DNA from: Thermoactinospora rubra
GTDB lineage: Bacteria > Actinomycetota > Actinomycetes > Streptosporangiales > Streptosporangiaceae
Direction of reading: 5' to 3'
DNA length: 64,000 nt
Assembly: GCF_002093975.1 (NCBI RefSeq)
Contig: NZ_KZ084326.1
Location: forward strand, 186,001 to 250,000
In this document: piece by piece, positions 8,291 through 19,047 of the stretch
Numbering within the stretch: position 1 is the first letter of the stretch
How the letters are laid out: each line of letters starts with the position of its first letter
Notes under the pieces: generated by a model
What the model was told of the DNA's origin: nothing
Database searches by the model: none
The model's input: only the letters and a program-made list of their open reading frames with translations
Position numbers and translations under genes: made by a program

Positions 8291-10155
8291 GCGCTCAACT
8301 CCTCGTCGGTGAGGTACTTCTTGAGCTCGCTCAGCTCGAAGAGCTCGAACAGGTCCTTGCGCATCGGGGGCTGGAGCTGCTCCTCCACCCTGATCGACGA
8401 GCCGTCCTCGGTGGAGCACACCAGCAGCTTGCGCCGCCACTGGGGGTCCATGGAGGGGTAGTCGTCGCGGGTGTGGCCGCCGCGGCTCTCCTCGCGCATG
8501 AGCGCCGCCCTGGCCACGCACTCCGACACCAGCAGCATGTTGCGCAGGTCCAGGCACAGGTGCCAGCCGGGGTTGTAGATGCGCCCCCCAGCCGCGCCGA
8601 CCAGCTTGACGCGCTCCTTGAGCTTCTCGATGACCTGCAGGGCCTCCTGGATCTCCTCGGCCTTGCGGATGATGCCGACCAGGTCGTTCATCGACCTCTG
8701 GAGCTCCTGGTGGACCTCGTACGGGTTCTCGCCCGTCCGCTCCAGCGGCGCCAGCGCCTCGGTCCTGGCCGCCGCCACGTCCGCCTCGTCGACCTTGGGC
8801 CGCGCGGCCAGGCCGTTGACGTACTCCACGGCCCCCAGGCCCGCCCGGCGGCCGAAGACCAGCAGGTCGGACAGGGAGTTGCCGCCCAGCCGGTTGGAGC
8901 CGTGCATGCCGCCGGACACCTCGCCGGCCGCGAACAGGCCGGGGACGGCCGCCGCGCCGGTGTCGGCGTCGACCTCCACGCCGCCCATGATGTAGTGGCA
9001 GGTCGGGCCGACCTGCATGGGCTCGGTGGTGATGTCGACGTCGGCCAGCTCCTTGAACTGGTGGTACATGGACGGCAGGCGCCGCCTGATCTCCTCGGCG
9101 GACAGCCGGGTGGACACGTCCAGGTAGACGCCGCCCTGGGGGGAGCCGCGACCGGCCTTGACCTCGGCGTTGATCGCCCGGGCCACCTCGTCACGCGGCA
9201 GCAGCTCCGGCGGGCGCCGGTTGTTGGCCTGGTCGGTGTACCAGCGGTCGGCCTCCTCCTCGGTGGTGGCGTACTTGTCCTTGAACACCTCGGGGATGTA
9301 GTTGAACATGAAGCGCTCGCCGAGCGAGTTGCGCAGCACGCCGCCGTCGCCGCGGACGGACTCGGTGACCAGGATGCCGCGCACCGAGGGCGGCCAGACC
9401 ATCCCCGTGGGGTGGAACTGGATGAACTCCATGTTGATCAGCTTGGCCCCGGCCAGCAGCGCCAGGGCGTGGCCGTCGCCGGTGTACTCCCAGGAGTTCG
9501 ACGTCACCGTGTAGGACTTGCCGATGCCGCCGGTGGCCAGCACGACCGCCGGGGCGTCGAAGACGACGAAGGACCCGGACTCGCGCCAGTAGCCGAACGC
9601 GCCCGCGATCCGGTCCCCGTCCTTCAGCAGGCGGGTCACCGTACATTCGGCGAAGACCTTGATGTAGGCCTCGTAGTCGCCGTGCTTGTCGTAGTCCTCC
9701 TGCTGGAGGGCCACCACGCGCTGCTGGAGGGTGCGGATCAGCTCCAGGCCGGTGCGGTCGCCGACGTGCGCCAGGCGGGGGTACTCGTGGCCGCCGAAGT
9801 TGCGCTGGCTGATCTTGCCGTCCTTGGTGCGGTCGAACAGCGCGCCCCACGCCTCCAGCTCGTAGATGCGGTCGGGCGCCTCCTTGGCGTGCAGCTCGGC
9901 CATGCGCCAGTTGTTGAGGAACTTGCCGCCGCGCATGGTGTCGCGGAAGTGGACTTGCCAGTTGTCGCTGGGGTTGACGTTGCCCATGGCCGCCGCCGCG
10001 CCGCCCTCGGCCATGACGGTGTGGGCCTTGCCGAACAGCGACTTGCACACGATCGCCGTCCGCTTGCCCTGCTGCCGCGCCTCGATCGCCGCCCGGAGCC
10101 CTGCCCCGCCGGCGCCGATCACCACGACATCGTATTCGTGACGCTCGATTTCCAC
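8287..10155 (-). CDS. sdhA: Succinate dehydrogenase flavoprotein subunit, Sdh1 type
   Basis: Catalytic subunit, 622 residues, oxidising succinate to fumarate. The N-terminal dinucleotide fold VVVIGAGGAGLRAAIEA is followed by the FAD-attachment region FGKAHTVMAEGG, where the His is the expected covalent ligand. Further conserved signatures are QFHPTG, RGDGG, and HYIMGG before the GLFAAGEVSGGMHGSNRLGGNSL block. A C-terminal helical domain includes RDDYPSMDPQWRRKLL. Length and order match the family. It is translationally coupled to sdhB and lies 14 bases after the anchor gene. The window encodes a second, quite different SdhA at 16252. Confidence 0.93.
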   Translation of the reverse strand: MEIERHEYDVVVIGAGGAGLRAAIEARQQGKRTAIVCKSLFGKAHTVMAEGGAAAAMGNVNPSDNWQVHFRDTMRGGKFLNNWRMAELHAKEAPDRIYELEAWGALFDRTKDGKISQRNFGGHEYPRLAHVGDRTGLELIRTLQQRVVALQQEDYDKHGDYEAYIKVFAECTVTRLLKDGDRIAGAFGYWRESGSFVVFDAPAVVLATGGIGKSYTVTSNSWEYTGDGHALALLAGAKLINMEFIQFHPTGMVWPPSVRGILVTESVRGDGGVLRNSLGERFMFNYIPEVFKDKYATTEEEADRWYTDQANNRRPPELLPRDEVARAINAEVKAGRGSPQGGVYLDVSTRLSAEEIRRRLPSMYHQFKELADVDITTEPMQVGPTCHYIMGGVEVDADTGAAAVPGLFAAGEVSGGMHGSNRLGGNSLSDLLVFGRRAGLGAVEYVNGLAARPKVDEADVAAARTEALAPLERTGENPYEVHQELQRSMNDLVGIIRKAEEIQEALQVIEKLKERVKLVGAAGGRIYNPGWHLCLDLRNMLLVSECVARAALMREESRGGHTRDDYPSMDPQWRRKLLVCSTEDGSSIRVEEQLQPPMRKDLFELFELSELKKYLTDEELSA

Positions 10156-10169
10156 TGTTGTTCAGATCC

Positions 10170-10955
10170 TTAAGCCCACGGGAAGTTGATGACACCCTTG
10201 GCGACGAGCCGTACGTAGAAGTCGGCGCCCATCACGGTGAACATCGAGATCAGCGCCAGCTCCTGGTGCTTGGCGTTGAGCTTGGACACCACCGTCCACA
10301 GCTTGTAGCGCAGCGGGTGCTTGGAGAAGTGGTTCAGCCGCCCCGCGGTGATGTGGCGGCAGGAGTGGCACGAGGCCGTGTACAGGTTGATCCAGACGGC
10401 GTTGAACAGCAGGATCCACGTCCCCAGGCCGATCGGCTTGTGGACGAGCGCCACGACGGCTTCGTAGGCCAGGATCAGGCCGACCACGATCGCCGCGTAG
10501 AAGAAGTAGCGGTGGACGTTCTGCAGGATCAGCGGGAAGCGGCTCTCGCCGGTGTACTTCTTGTGCGGCTCGTTCACCGCGCACGCGGGCGGCGACAGCC
10601 AGAACCCGCGGTAGTAGGCCTTGCGGTAGTAGTAGCAGGTGAAGCGGAAGCCGGCGGGGAAGGCCAGGATCACCAGAGCCGGCGGAAGGGTGTACCAGTC
10701 GCCCAAGGGGGTGAACCCGAACAGCGTCGCCCCCTCCGGGCAGGACGTCGCCAGGCAGGGGGCGGAGAACGGCGCCAGATAGGGCTCGGCCCAGTAGCTT
10801 CCGTCGAAGATCGCCCAGAAGCTGTAGACGAGGAAGCCGGTGAAGATGATGAAGGTGACGAGCGGGTAACGCCACCATTGGTCCGTCCTCAGCGTCCGTT
10901 CGCTGATCTTCGCCCGCTGTTTCCTGGCCGCTGGCTCGGCCGTGGTCTGGGACAT
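10170..10955 (-). CDS. sdhC: Succinate dehydrogenase membrane anchor, Sdh1 (Rieske-like) type
   Basis: A 261-residue membrane subunit with about five hydrophobic segments. It resembles the mycobacterial Sdh1 anchor (Rv0249c) in size, operon place and sequence style (KYTGESRFPLILQNVHRYFFY). Residues 196-201 read CHSCRH, next to a membrane helix. A cryo-EM study of Mycobacterium smegmatis Sdh1 reported a membrane-embedded Rieske-type FeS cluster in place of haem, and this Cys/His motif is a plausible equivalent, though I cannot align it here. It is the first gene of the minus-strand operon; the 100 bases upstream hold its promoter, with AT-rich CGTATCACGTATCACG repeats near 11041. Confidence 0.8.
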   Translation of the reverse strand: MSQTTAEPAARKQRAKISERTLRTDQWWRYPLVTFIIFTGFLVYSFWAIFDGSYWAEPYLAPFSAPCLATSCPEGATLFGFTPLGDWYTLPPALVILAFPAGFRFTCYYYRKAYYRGFWLSPPACAVNEPHKKYTGESRFPLILQNVHRYFFYAAIVVGLILAYEAVVALVHKPIGLGTWILLFNAVWINLYTASCHSCRHITAGRLNHFSKHPLRYKLWTVVSKLNAKHQELALISMFTVMGADFYVRLVAKGVINFPWA

Positions 10956-11059
10956 TGATACCTCTTCACTTACGCGGTGGGGGATACGTTACGACGCCTC
11001 CCACCGATGGTGTGAGGAGGGTCACTCCTTACCGCTTGTGATTCGTATCACGTATCACG

Positions 11060-11521
<462 letters not shown>

Positions 11522-12969
11522 CGGATCGTCGTGCCCTTTCCCTCGCGTTCGGCGGTGTCCACCCATATCCGGCCACCGTGGTATTCGACAATCTTCCTAC
11601 ACAGCGCAAGGCCGATGCCCGTGCCGGGGTAGGCGTCGCGGGCGTGCAGCCGCTGGAAGATCAGGAAGATCCGCTCGACGTACTTCTCCTCGATGCCGAT
11701 GCCGTTGTCGGCGCAGGCGAACTCCCACATGCCGTCGTCGAGCGGCTTGGCGGAGATGTGCACGACCGGCGGCTCGTCGCTGCGGAACTTCAGCGCGTTG
11801 CCCACGAGGTTCTGGAACAGCTGCGTGAGCTGGGAGCGGTTGCCGACGACCTCGGGCAGGTCGTCGTGGGTGACGGTGCCGCCGGTCTCCTCGATCTGCG
11901 CCTCCAGGTTGCGCAGCGCCGCCTCTAGCGGGATCTCGCTGTCGATGGGCGCCTTCTCCCCGCCGATCCGGCCGACGCGGGAGAAGTCGAGCAGGTCGTT
12001 GATGAGCAGCTGCATCCGCTTGGCGCCGTCGACCGCGAAGGCGATGTACTGCTTGGCCCGCTCGTCGAGCTGGTCGCCGTAGCGCTGCTCCAGCATCTGG
12101 GTGAAGCTGGCCACCTTGCGCAGCGGCTCCTGCAGGTCGTGGCTGGCCACGTAGGCGAACTGCTCCAGCTCGCTGTTGGAGCGCCGCAGCTCGGCGGCCT
12201 GCTCCTCCGACAGCTGCCACTGCCGGATGATCTCGCGGCGCATGCCGTCGATGTGGCCGGCCAGCTTGGCCAGCTCGGCGGGCCGGTCCACGTGGATCTC
12301 GCGCTCGAAGTCGCCCTTGGTGACCTCGTCCACCTGGTGGGCCAGGTCGGTGACCGGCCGCAGCAGCACGTGGCGCACGATGACCGACAGCAGGACCAGC
12401 AGCCCGAGCACCACGGCCAGCAGCACCCCCAGCGCCAGGTACAGGTCCGTCGTCCGCTCGTCGACGGTGGCGGTGGCCTGGGCGTGGCGCCGCTCCAGCG
12501 CCGTGCGCTCCTGCTCGACCAGGGCGCGCACCTCGCCGAAGCGGGTGGCGCCGACCTCGCCGAGCTCCGTCGTGAGAGGCGTGCCCGCGGCGACCTGGTC
12601 GGCGTAGTCGCGCCGCCAGGCGTCGATGGTCCCGGTGATGGTGTCCAGGCGGGGCCCGTCGTCGGGGAGCAGGCTCCTGAGCTCGGCGAGGGCCCGCCGC
12701 TCGTCGGCGGCCGCCTGCCGGTAGGCCTGGAGGTAGCGCGGGTCCTTGGTCAGGCCGTAGCTGCGGATCGAGCCTTCCTGGCCGGCCAGGGCGAGCGTGA
12801 GGTCCAGCGTCTTCATCGCCGCCGGGTCGATGACGAGGATGATGCGGTCGCGCGCCTCCCTCAGCTGGACCAGCGAGTTCGCCATGACGGCGCCCCCGGC
12901 GACCAGCACCAGGGCCCCGATCACGGCCGAGAACAGGAACCAGCGCCCGATGGGCATCGCGCGCATCGG

Positions 12970-14115
12970 TCAGGCCTTCCTGGACACCAGCACGGCCGCC
13001 AGGTCGTCACGGATCCCGGCGAAGCCCTCGATGATCCGGTCGAGGTCGATCCGGCCGTGCTCGTGGATGATGCCGAGCAGTCCCTCGGTGCCGAGCAGGT
13101 CGGTGCCCTCGCCGACGGTCGCCTCGATGAGGCCGTCGGTGTAGATGAGCAGCGACCACTCCTCGCCGAGCGGTACGTCGATCGGCGTCCACTCGATGTC
13201 GGGGAAGATGCCGAGCGGCGGCCCGGAGGGGGAGTCGGGCACGGTCATGACCTCCTGGCCGTCCTGGTGGCCGCGCAGCACGATGGGCGGCGGATGGCCC
13301 ACCACATACAGCCGCGCGTGGTCCAGCCCGGGGGAGATGGTCGCCGTGCACAGCGTCGTGAAGATCTCGGGCGACTTGCGCTCCTGCCGCAGCAGGGCGT
13401 CCATGATCTGCAGCATGGTGTCGCCGGACTGCCCGGCCATCACCAGCGTGCGCCAGGCGATGCGCAGGGACACGCCGAGCGCGGCCTCGTCCGGGCCGTG
13501 CCCGCACACGTCGCCCACGATCATGTGGATCGCGCCGTCGGGGGTCTCGAACGTGTCGTAGAAGTCGCCCGCCAGCAGCGTGCGCTCGCGGCCGGGCAGG
13601 TAGCGGGCGGTGTGCTCGAGCGCGTCGGTGCGCAGGATCGGGGTGGGCAGCAGGCCGCGCTCCAGGCGGGCGTTCTCCTTGGCGGTCAGCTCGGCCTGCA
13701 CCAGCCGGCGCTGGGCCAGGTCGGCGCGCTTGCGCTCCATGGAGTAGCGGACCGCCCTGGCCAGCAGCCGGGCGTCGACGTCCTGCTTGACGAGATAGTC
13801 CTGTGCGCCCGCCTGGACCGCCGCGACCCCCACGTGCACGTCGCGCAGCCCGGTCAGCACCAGCACGGCGGCGTGCGGGGCCATGGCCAGCACCTGCTCC
13901 AGCGCCTCCAGGCCCTGCGCGTCGGGCAGGGACAGGTCGACCAGGACGCAGTGGACGGTCTCGTCCAGCCTGCCCCGGCTCTCCGCGATGCTGCGCACCC
14001 AGATGACCTTCGGCGGCACCTCGGCCTGCGCGAGCAGCTCCTCGACGAGGAAGGCGTCGCCCGGGTCGTCCTCGATGAGCAGCAGGGTCAGCGGCACGTC
14101 AAGCGTCTGGGTCAC
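12970..14115 (-). CDS. Receiver-PP2C protein phosphatase (RsbU-like)
   Basis: A 381-residue regulator: receiver domain (1-125; LIEDDPGDAF, Asp in VLVDLSLPDAQG, Lys in DYLVKQD), short coiled linker, then a PP2C/SpoIIE-type Ser/Thr phosphatase domain (about 160-380). The metal-binding Asp residues are in LAGDFYDTF and VGDVCGHGPDEA, and LLIYTDGLIEA is also present. Proteins of this type dephosphorylate anti-anti-sigma factors and so release alternative sigma factors. No anti-sigma or STAS gene lies in this window, so its target is elsewhere. It heads a three-gene unit with the kinase and the Rcp1-like regulator. Confidence 0.87.
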   Translation of the reverse strand: MTQTLDVPLTLLLIEDDPGDAFLVEELLAQAEVPPKVIWVRSIAESRGRLDETVHCVLVDLSLPDAQGLEALEQVLAMAPHAAVLVLTGLRDVHVGVAAVQAGAQDYLVKQDVDARLLARAVRYSMERKRADLAQRRLVQAELTAKENARLERGLLPTPILRTDALEHTARYLPGRERTLLAGDFYDTFETPDGAIHMIVGDVCGHGPDEAALGVSLRIAWRTLVMAGQSGDTMLQIMDALLRQERKSPEIFTTLCTATISPGLDHARLYVVGHPPPIVLRGHQDGQEVMTVPDSPSGPPLGIFPDIEWTPIDVPLGEEWSLLIYTDGLIEATVGEGTDLLGTEGLLGIIHEHGRIDLDRIIEGFAGIRDDLAAVLVSRKA

Positions 14116-14173
14116 AGAGCCCTCCTGGCGCCCTCACACCGCTCGATCACAGGAACTCCTTCATGGTCGTCGT

Positions 14174-15103
14174 TCATTGTCCGATGCGCTCGAGTCCTTG
14201 TGGAAGGGTTCCTTCTCGGTCGGCCTCGGCGAGGAAGGACATCAGCGTGTCGCGGAAGGCGTGCGCCGCCCGGGTAGGCTCCACGTCCTTGCGACGGGCC
14301 ACGGCAATGGTACGGCGCAGCCCAGGAGGGGCGAGCGGCGTTCCCGCCAGTCCGGGGCGTCCGTCGAGCACCATCGAGGGCACGACGGCCATGCCCAGGC
14401 CCGACTCCACGAACCGCAGCACCGCGTCCATCTCCCCGCCCTCGACGGCGTAGCGGGGCTCGAACCCGGCCTGGCGGCACGCGCTCAGCGTGGCTTCCCG
14501 CAGGTCGTAGCCGTGCCGGAACATCACCAGCGGCCGGCCGCGCAGCTCCTCGATCCTCAGGTACGGCTTGCGCGGCGCGTTGCGCGACGCGGTGGCCACC
14601 ACCAGGTTCTCCCGCAGGATCTCCTCGGTCACCAGGGCGGGGTCGTCGCTCTGCAGCGGCAGGATGATGAGCGCCAGGTCCAGCTGGCCCCGGGCGAGCG
14701 TGCGGACCAGGTCGCGCGAGCCGCCCTCCTCCACCAGCAGCTCGATGCCGGGATAGGCGTGGTGGAAGCGCGCCAGCGCGTCGCCGAGGAGCCCCGAGCA
14801 CACCGAGGGGGTGGCGCCCAGCCGTACCCGGCCCCGGCGCAGGCCGGCGAGCTCGGCCACCTCGCGGCGGGCGGTGTCGGCGTCGGCGAGCATGCGCCGG
14901 GCCAGCGGCAGCAGCGCCTCGCCGGCGGGGGTGAGGGTGACGTTGCCCCGGGCGCGGGAGAACAGCGGGGCGCCCAGATCGCTCTCCAGCGCCTTGATCT
15001 GCTTGCTCAGGGACGGCTGGGCCACCCGCATGCGCTCGGCCGCCTGGGTGAAATGCCGGGTCTCCGCCACTGCGACGAAGTAGGCGAGCTGGTGCAGCTG
15101 CAT
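14174..15103 (-). CDS. LysR-family transcriptional regulator, divergent from sdhCAB
   Basis: A 309-residue LysR protein. The N-terminal winged HTH (MQLHQLAYFVAVAETRHFTQ, then AAERMRVAQPSLSKQIKALE) is canonical, followed by an effector-binding domain of two Rossmann-like lobes. The ATG at 15103 was chosen because it begins exactly at the conserved HTH start; the upstream in-frame extension is non-conserved. It faces the sdhC gene across a 133-bp gap that contains a perfect T-N11-A palindrome, so it probably controls that operon and itself. The effector is unknown; a dicarboxylate is a reasonable guess only. Confidence 0.88.
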   Translation of the reverse strand: MQLHQLAYFVAVAETRHFTQAAERMRVAQPSLSKQIKALESDLGAPLFSRARGNVTLTPAGEALLPLARRMLADADTARREVAELAGLRRGRVRLGATPSVCSGLLGDALARFHHAYPGIELLVEEGGSRDLVRTLARGQLDLALIILPLQSDDPALVTEEILRENLVVATASRNAPRKPYLRIEELRGRPLVMFRHGYDLREATLSACRQAGFEPRYAVEGGEMDAVLRFVESGLGMAVVPSMVLDGRPGLAGTPLAPPGLRRTIAVARRKDVEPTRAAHAFRDTLMSFLAEADREGTLPQGLERIGQ

Positions 15104-15162
15104 GTGAGATTTGTCGCATTCGCCGGGCAGGAATCGGGCGCCTGCCGTACGAAACAAGCATC

Positions 15163-15177
15163 ATAGCCTACGGCTAT
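15163..15177. promoter_or_regulatory. LysR-type operator (ATAGCC-TAC-GGCTAT)
   Basis: A perfect 6-bp inverted repeat with 3-bp centre, fitting the T-N11-A LysR box, lies in the gap between the divergent lysR and sdhC genes. It sits about 60 bp from each start, where a LysR recognition site is expected. The rest of this gap shows no clear sigma-70 promoter. Confidence 0.6.
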
Positions 15178-15236
15178 CGAAATCAGATCAGTGATGACTT
15201 GGACGGATCACCCCTGCATATCTAACGTCCGAAGAT

Positions 15237-15998
15237 GTGACAGCGACGATCGAGCGTGGCACCGCCACGGCGCCGGTGCCCAGCACCACAGCCGCGCCCC
15301 CCGCGCCCAAGCCGCGCAAGCGGCCCTCCGGCTTCCTCGGTTCCTCGACCGGCAAGAAGGTCGTCATGGCCGTCACCGGTGCGATCATGGTGGGCTTCCT
15401 GGTCCTGCACATGCTCGGGAACCTCAAGATCTTCTTCGGCAAGGACTCCTTCAACGAGTACGCCCACGCGCTGCGTACGCTGGCCGAGCCGCTCCTGCCG
15501 TACCGGACCGTCCTGACCGTCCTCGAAGTCATCCTCGTGGCCAGCGTCGTCCTGCACATGTGGGCGGCCGTCTCGCTGGCACGGCGGGCGCGCCGGGCCA
15601 GGCCCGTCAAGTACGTGGCCAAGAAGTCGCAGGCCGGCGGCTACGTCGCGCACATCATGCGCTGGGGCGGCGTGACGATCGCGCTGTTCGTCGTCTGGCA
15701 CCTGCTCGACCTGACCTTCGGCGTGGTCAACCCCAAAGGCTACGACTCGGCCCCGGCCGACCGCATGATCGCCGGCTTCCAGCCCGGCCGCTGGTGGGTC
15801 ACGCTGTTCTACCTGGTCGCCGTCGTCATGGTCGGCCTGCACCTGCGGCACGGCGTCTGGAGCGCCCTGCAGACCCTCGGCTGGGCCCGCGGCGGGCGGC
15901 GCAGGATGCTCCAGGTTCTCGCCGGCGCCCTCGCGGCCGTCCTCGTCCTCGGCTTCCTCGCGCCGCCGCTCGCCATCACGATGGGATTCAAGGGTTGA
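15237..15998 (+). CDS. sdhC: Succinate dehydrogenase cytochrome b subunit, di-heme type
   Basis: A 253-residue membrane subunit with an Ala/Pro-rich N-terminus and five hydrophobic segments. His residues in VLHMLGN, YAHALRT, VLHMWAA, VVWHLLD and GLHLRHG lie at positions expected for the two haem b groups of Wolinella/Bacillus/Corynebacterium-type enzymes. The GTG start lies in the gap facing lysR. The stop codon TGA falls inside TTGACATCCTCCC, the end of an inserted IS200/IS605-type relic. The native C-terminus may therefore have been altered by a few residues. Followed by sdhA after an unusually long 253-bp gap. Confidence 0.85.
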   Translation: MTATIERGTATAPVPSTTAAPPAPKPRKRPSGFLGSSTGKKVVMAVTGAIMVGFLVLHMLGNLKIFFGKDSFNEYAHALRTLAEPLLPYRTVLTVLEVILVASVVLHMWAAVSLARRARRARPVKYVAKKSQAGGYVAHIMRWGGVTIALFVVWHLLDLTFGVVNPKGYDSAPADRMIAGFQPGRWWVTLFYLVAVVMVGLHLRHGVWSALQTLGWARGGRRRMLQVLAGALAAVLVLGFLAPPLAITMGFKG

Positions 15999-16200
15999 CA
16001 TCCTCCCGACGGACGAACCCGTGGGATTCCAACCCTCGCGGGTTGGACCTTCCTGCTTCGCCGGCGATCGCCCTTCGGAGAGGAAGCCTCTCCTCCGGGT
16101 CTTACATCGCCTCCACAGGCGTTTCACCTCTCCGCCTGCCCAGCGGCGAGGGTCGTGCCGGTGAGAGCTTGGTTATCACTCTCGGTAGAGAAGTTATCGC
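15995..16200 (-). mobile_element. IS200/IS605-type right-end relic with omega-RNA-like sequence
   Basis: Read on the minus strand, this segment carries hallmarks of the 3' end of a TnpB element. A tnpB C-terminal remnant reads NACGGDVRP just after an in-frame stop, followed by GAAGCAGGAA. Next come a perfect hairpin CCAACCC-GCGA-GGGTTGG, then GGAATCCC, a subterminal hairpin, and the conserved terminus GGGAGGATGTCAA. TCAA is a known right-end cleavage tetranucleotide in this family. Further up, GAGAG and CTCTC form another stem. No transposase or intact tnpB is left. The element separates sdhC from sdhA and runs antisense to them. The left boundary is not visible; 16200 is approximate. Recognition is from memory of many actinobacterial IS605 ends. 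Confidence 0.72.
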
Positions 16201-16251
16201 ACACCGTTTCTCGCCGTCCGGCGTTTCCGTCTCCTGCCTCAAGGAATCTCA

Positions 16252-18173
<1,922 letters not shown>

Positions 18174-18177
<4 letters not shown>

Positions 18178-18914
18178 ATCTCACCCTCAAGGTCTGGCGG
18201 CAGAAGGGCCCGGAGGACCCCGGCCGGATGGTCACCTACCAGGTCAAGGACGTCTCACCCGACATGTCCTTCCTGGAGATGCTGGACGTGCTCAACGAGC
18301 GGCTCATCCTCGAGGGCGAGGACCCCATCGCCTTCGACCACGACTGCCGCGAGGGCATCTGCGGCATGTGCGGCATGGTCATCAACGGCGTTCCGCACGG
18401 CGAGCAGAAGGCCACCACGACCTGCCAGCTCCACATGCGGCACTTCGAGGACGGCGCGACGATCACCATCGAGCCGTGGCGCGCGGCGCCGTTCCCGGTG
18501 ATCAAGGACCTGGTCGTCGACCGCTCCGCCTTCGACCGCATCATCCAGGCCGGCGGGTTCATCTCGGTCCCGGCCGGGTCGGCGCCGGACGCGCACAGCA
18601 TCCCGGTGCGCAAGGAGGACGCGGACGCCGCCTTCGACGCGGCCACGTGCATCGGCTGCGGCGCCTGCGTGGCGGCCTGCCCGAACGGCTCGGCGTCGCT
18701 GTTCGTCGCGGCGAAGATCACGCACCTGTCGCTGCTGCCGCAGGGCCAGCCCGAGCGCCTGTCGCGGGCCAAGGCGATGGTCGAGCAGATGGACGCCGAG
18801 GGCTTCGGCGGGTGCACGAACACCGGCGAGTGCACGGCCGTGTGCCCCAAGGGGATCCCCCTGGACACCATCGCCCGGATGAACGCCGACTACCTCAAGG
18901 CCAACGCCAAGTAG
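18174..18914 (+). CDS. sdhB: Succinate dehydrogenase iron-sulfur subunit, di-heme enzyme type
   Basis: A 246-residue FeS subunit. [2Fe-2S] ligands lie in CREGICGMC and the TTTC that follows; the [4Fe-4S] and [3Fe-4S] ligands are in [14 protein letters not shown] and [14 protein letters not shown]. The GTG start overlaps the sdhA stop (GTGA), so the pair is coupled. A hairpin terminator follows within ten bases. The last 96 bases, encoding [15 protein letters not shown] through to [10 protein letters not shown], recur at 20534 with about ten substitutions, so this 3' end looks like the site of a past insertion or recombination. Confidence 0.92.
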
Positions 18915-18923
18915 TTCCCCAGT

Positions 18924-18961
18924 GGGTACGGGAGGGGAGTGAGGCAGCCCGTCCCGTACCC
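18924..18961 (+). terminator. Hairpin terminator after sdhB
   Basis: GGGTACGGGA pairs with TCCCGTACCC across an 18-base loop, ten bases after the sdhB stop. The next 85 bases up to the convergent ATPase stop contain nothing recognisable. Confidence 0.7.
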
Positions 18962-19047
18962 GCCTGGCTTCGCACCCCATGGATGAAAAGATTCACTGAC
19001 GCTGAGCGGATATTCTGCGCAGGTTGTTCGTTGTGCCGGACTGGGTG

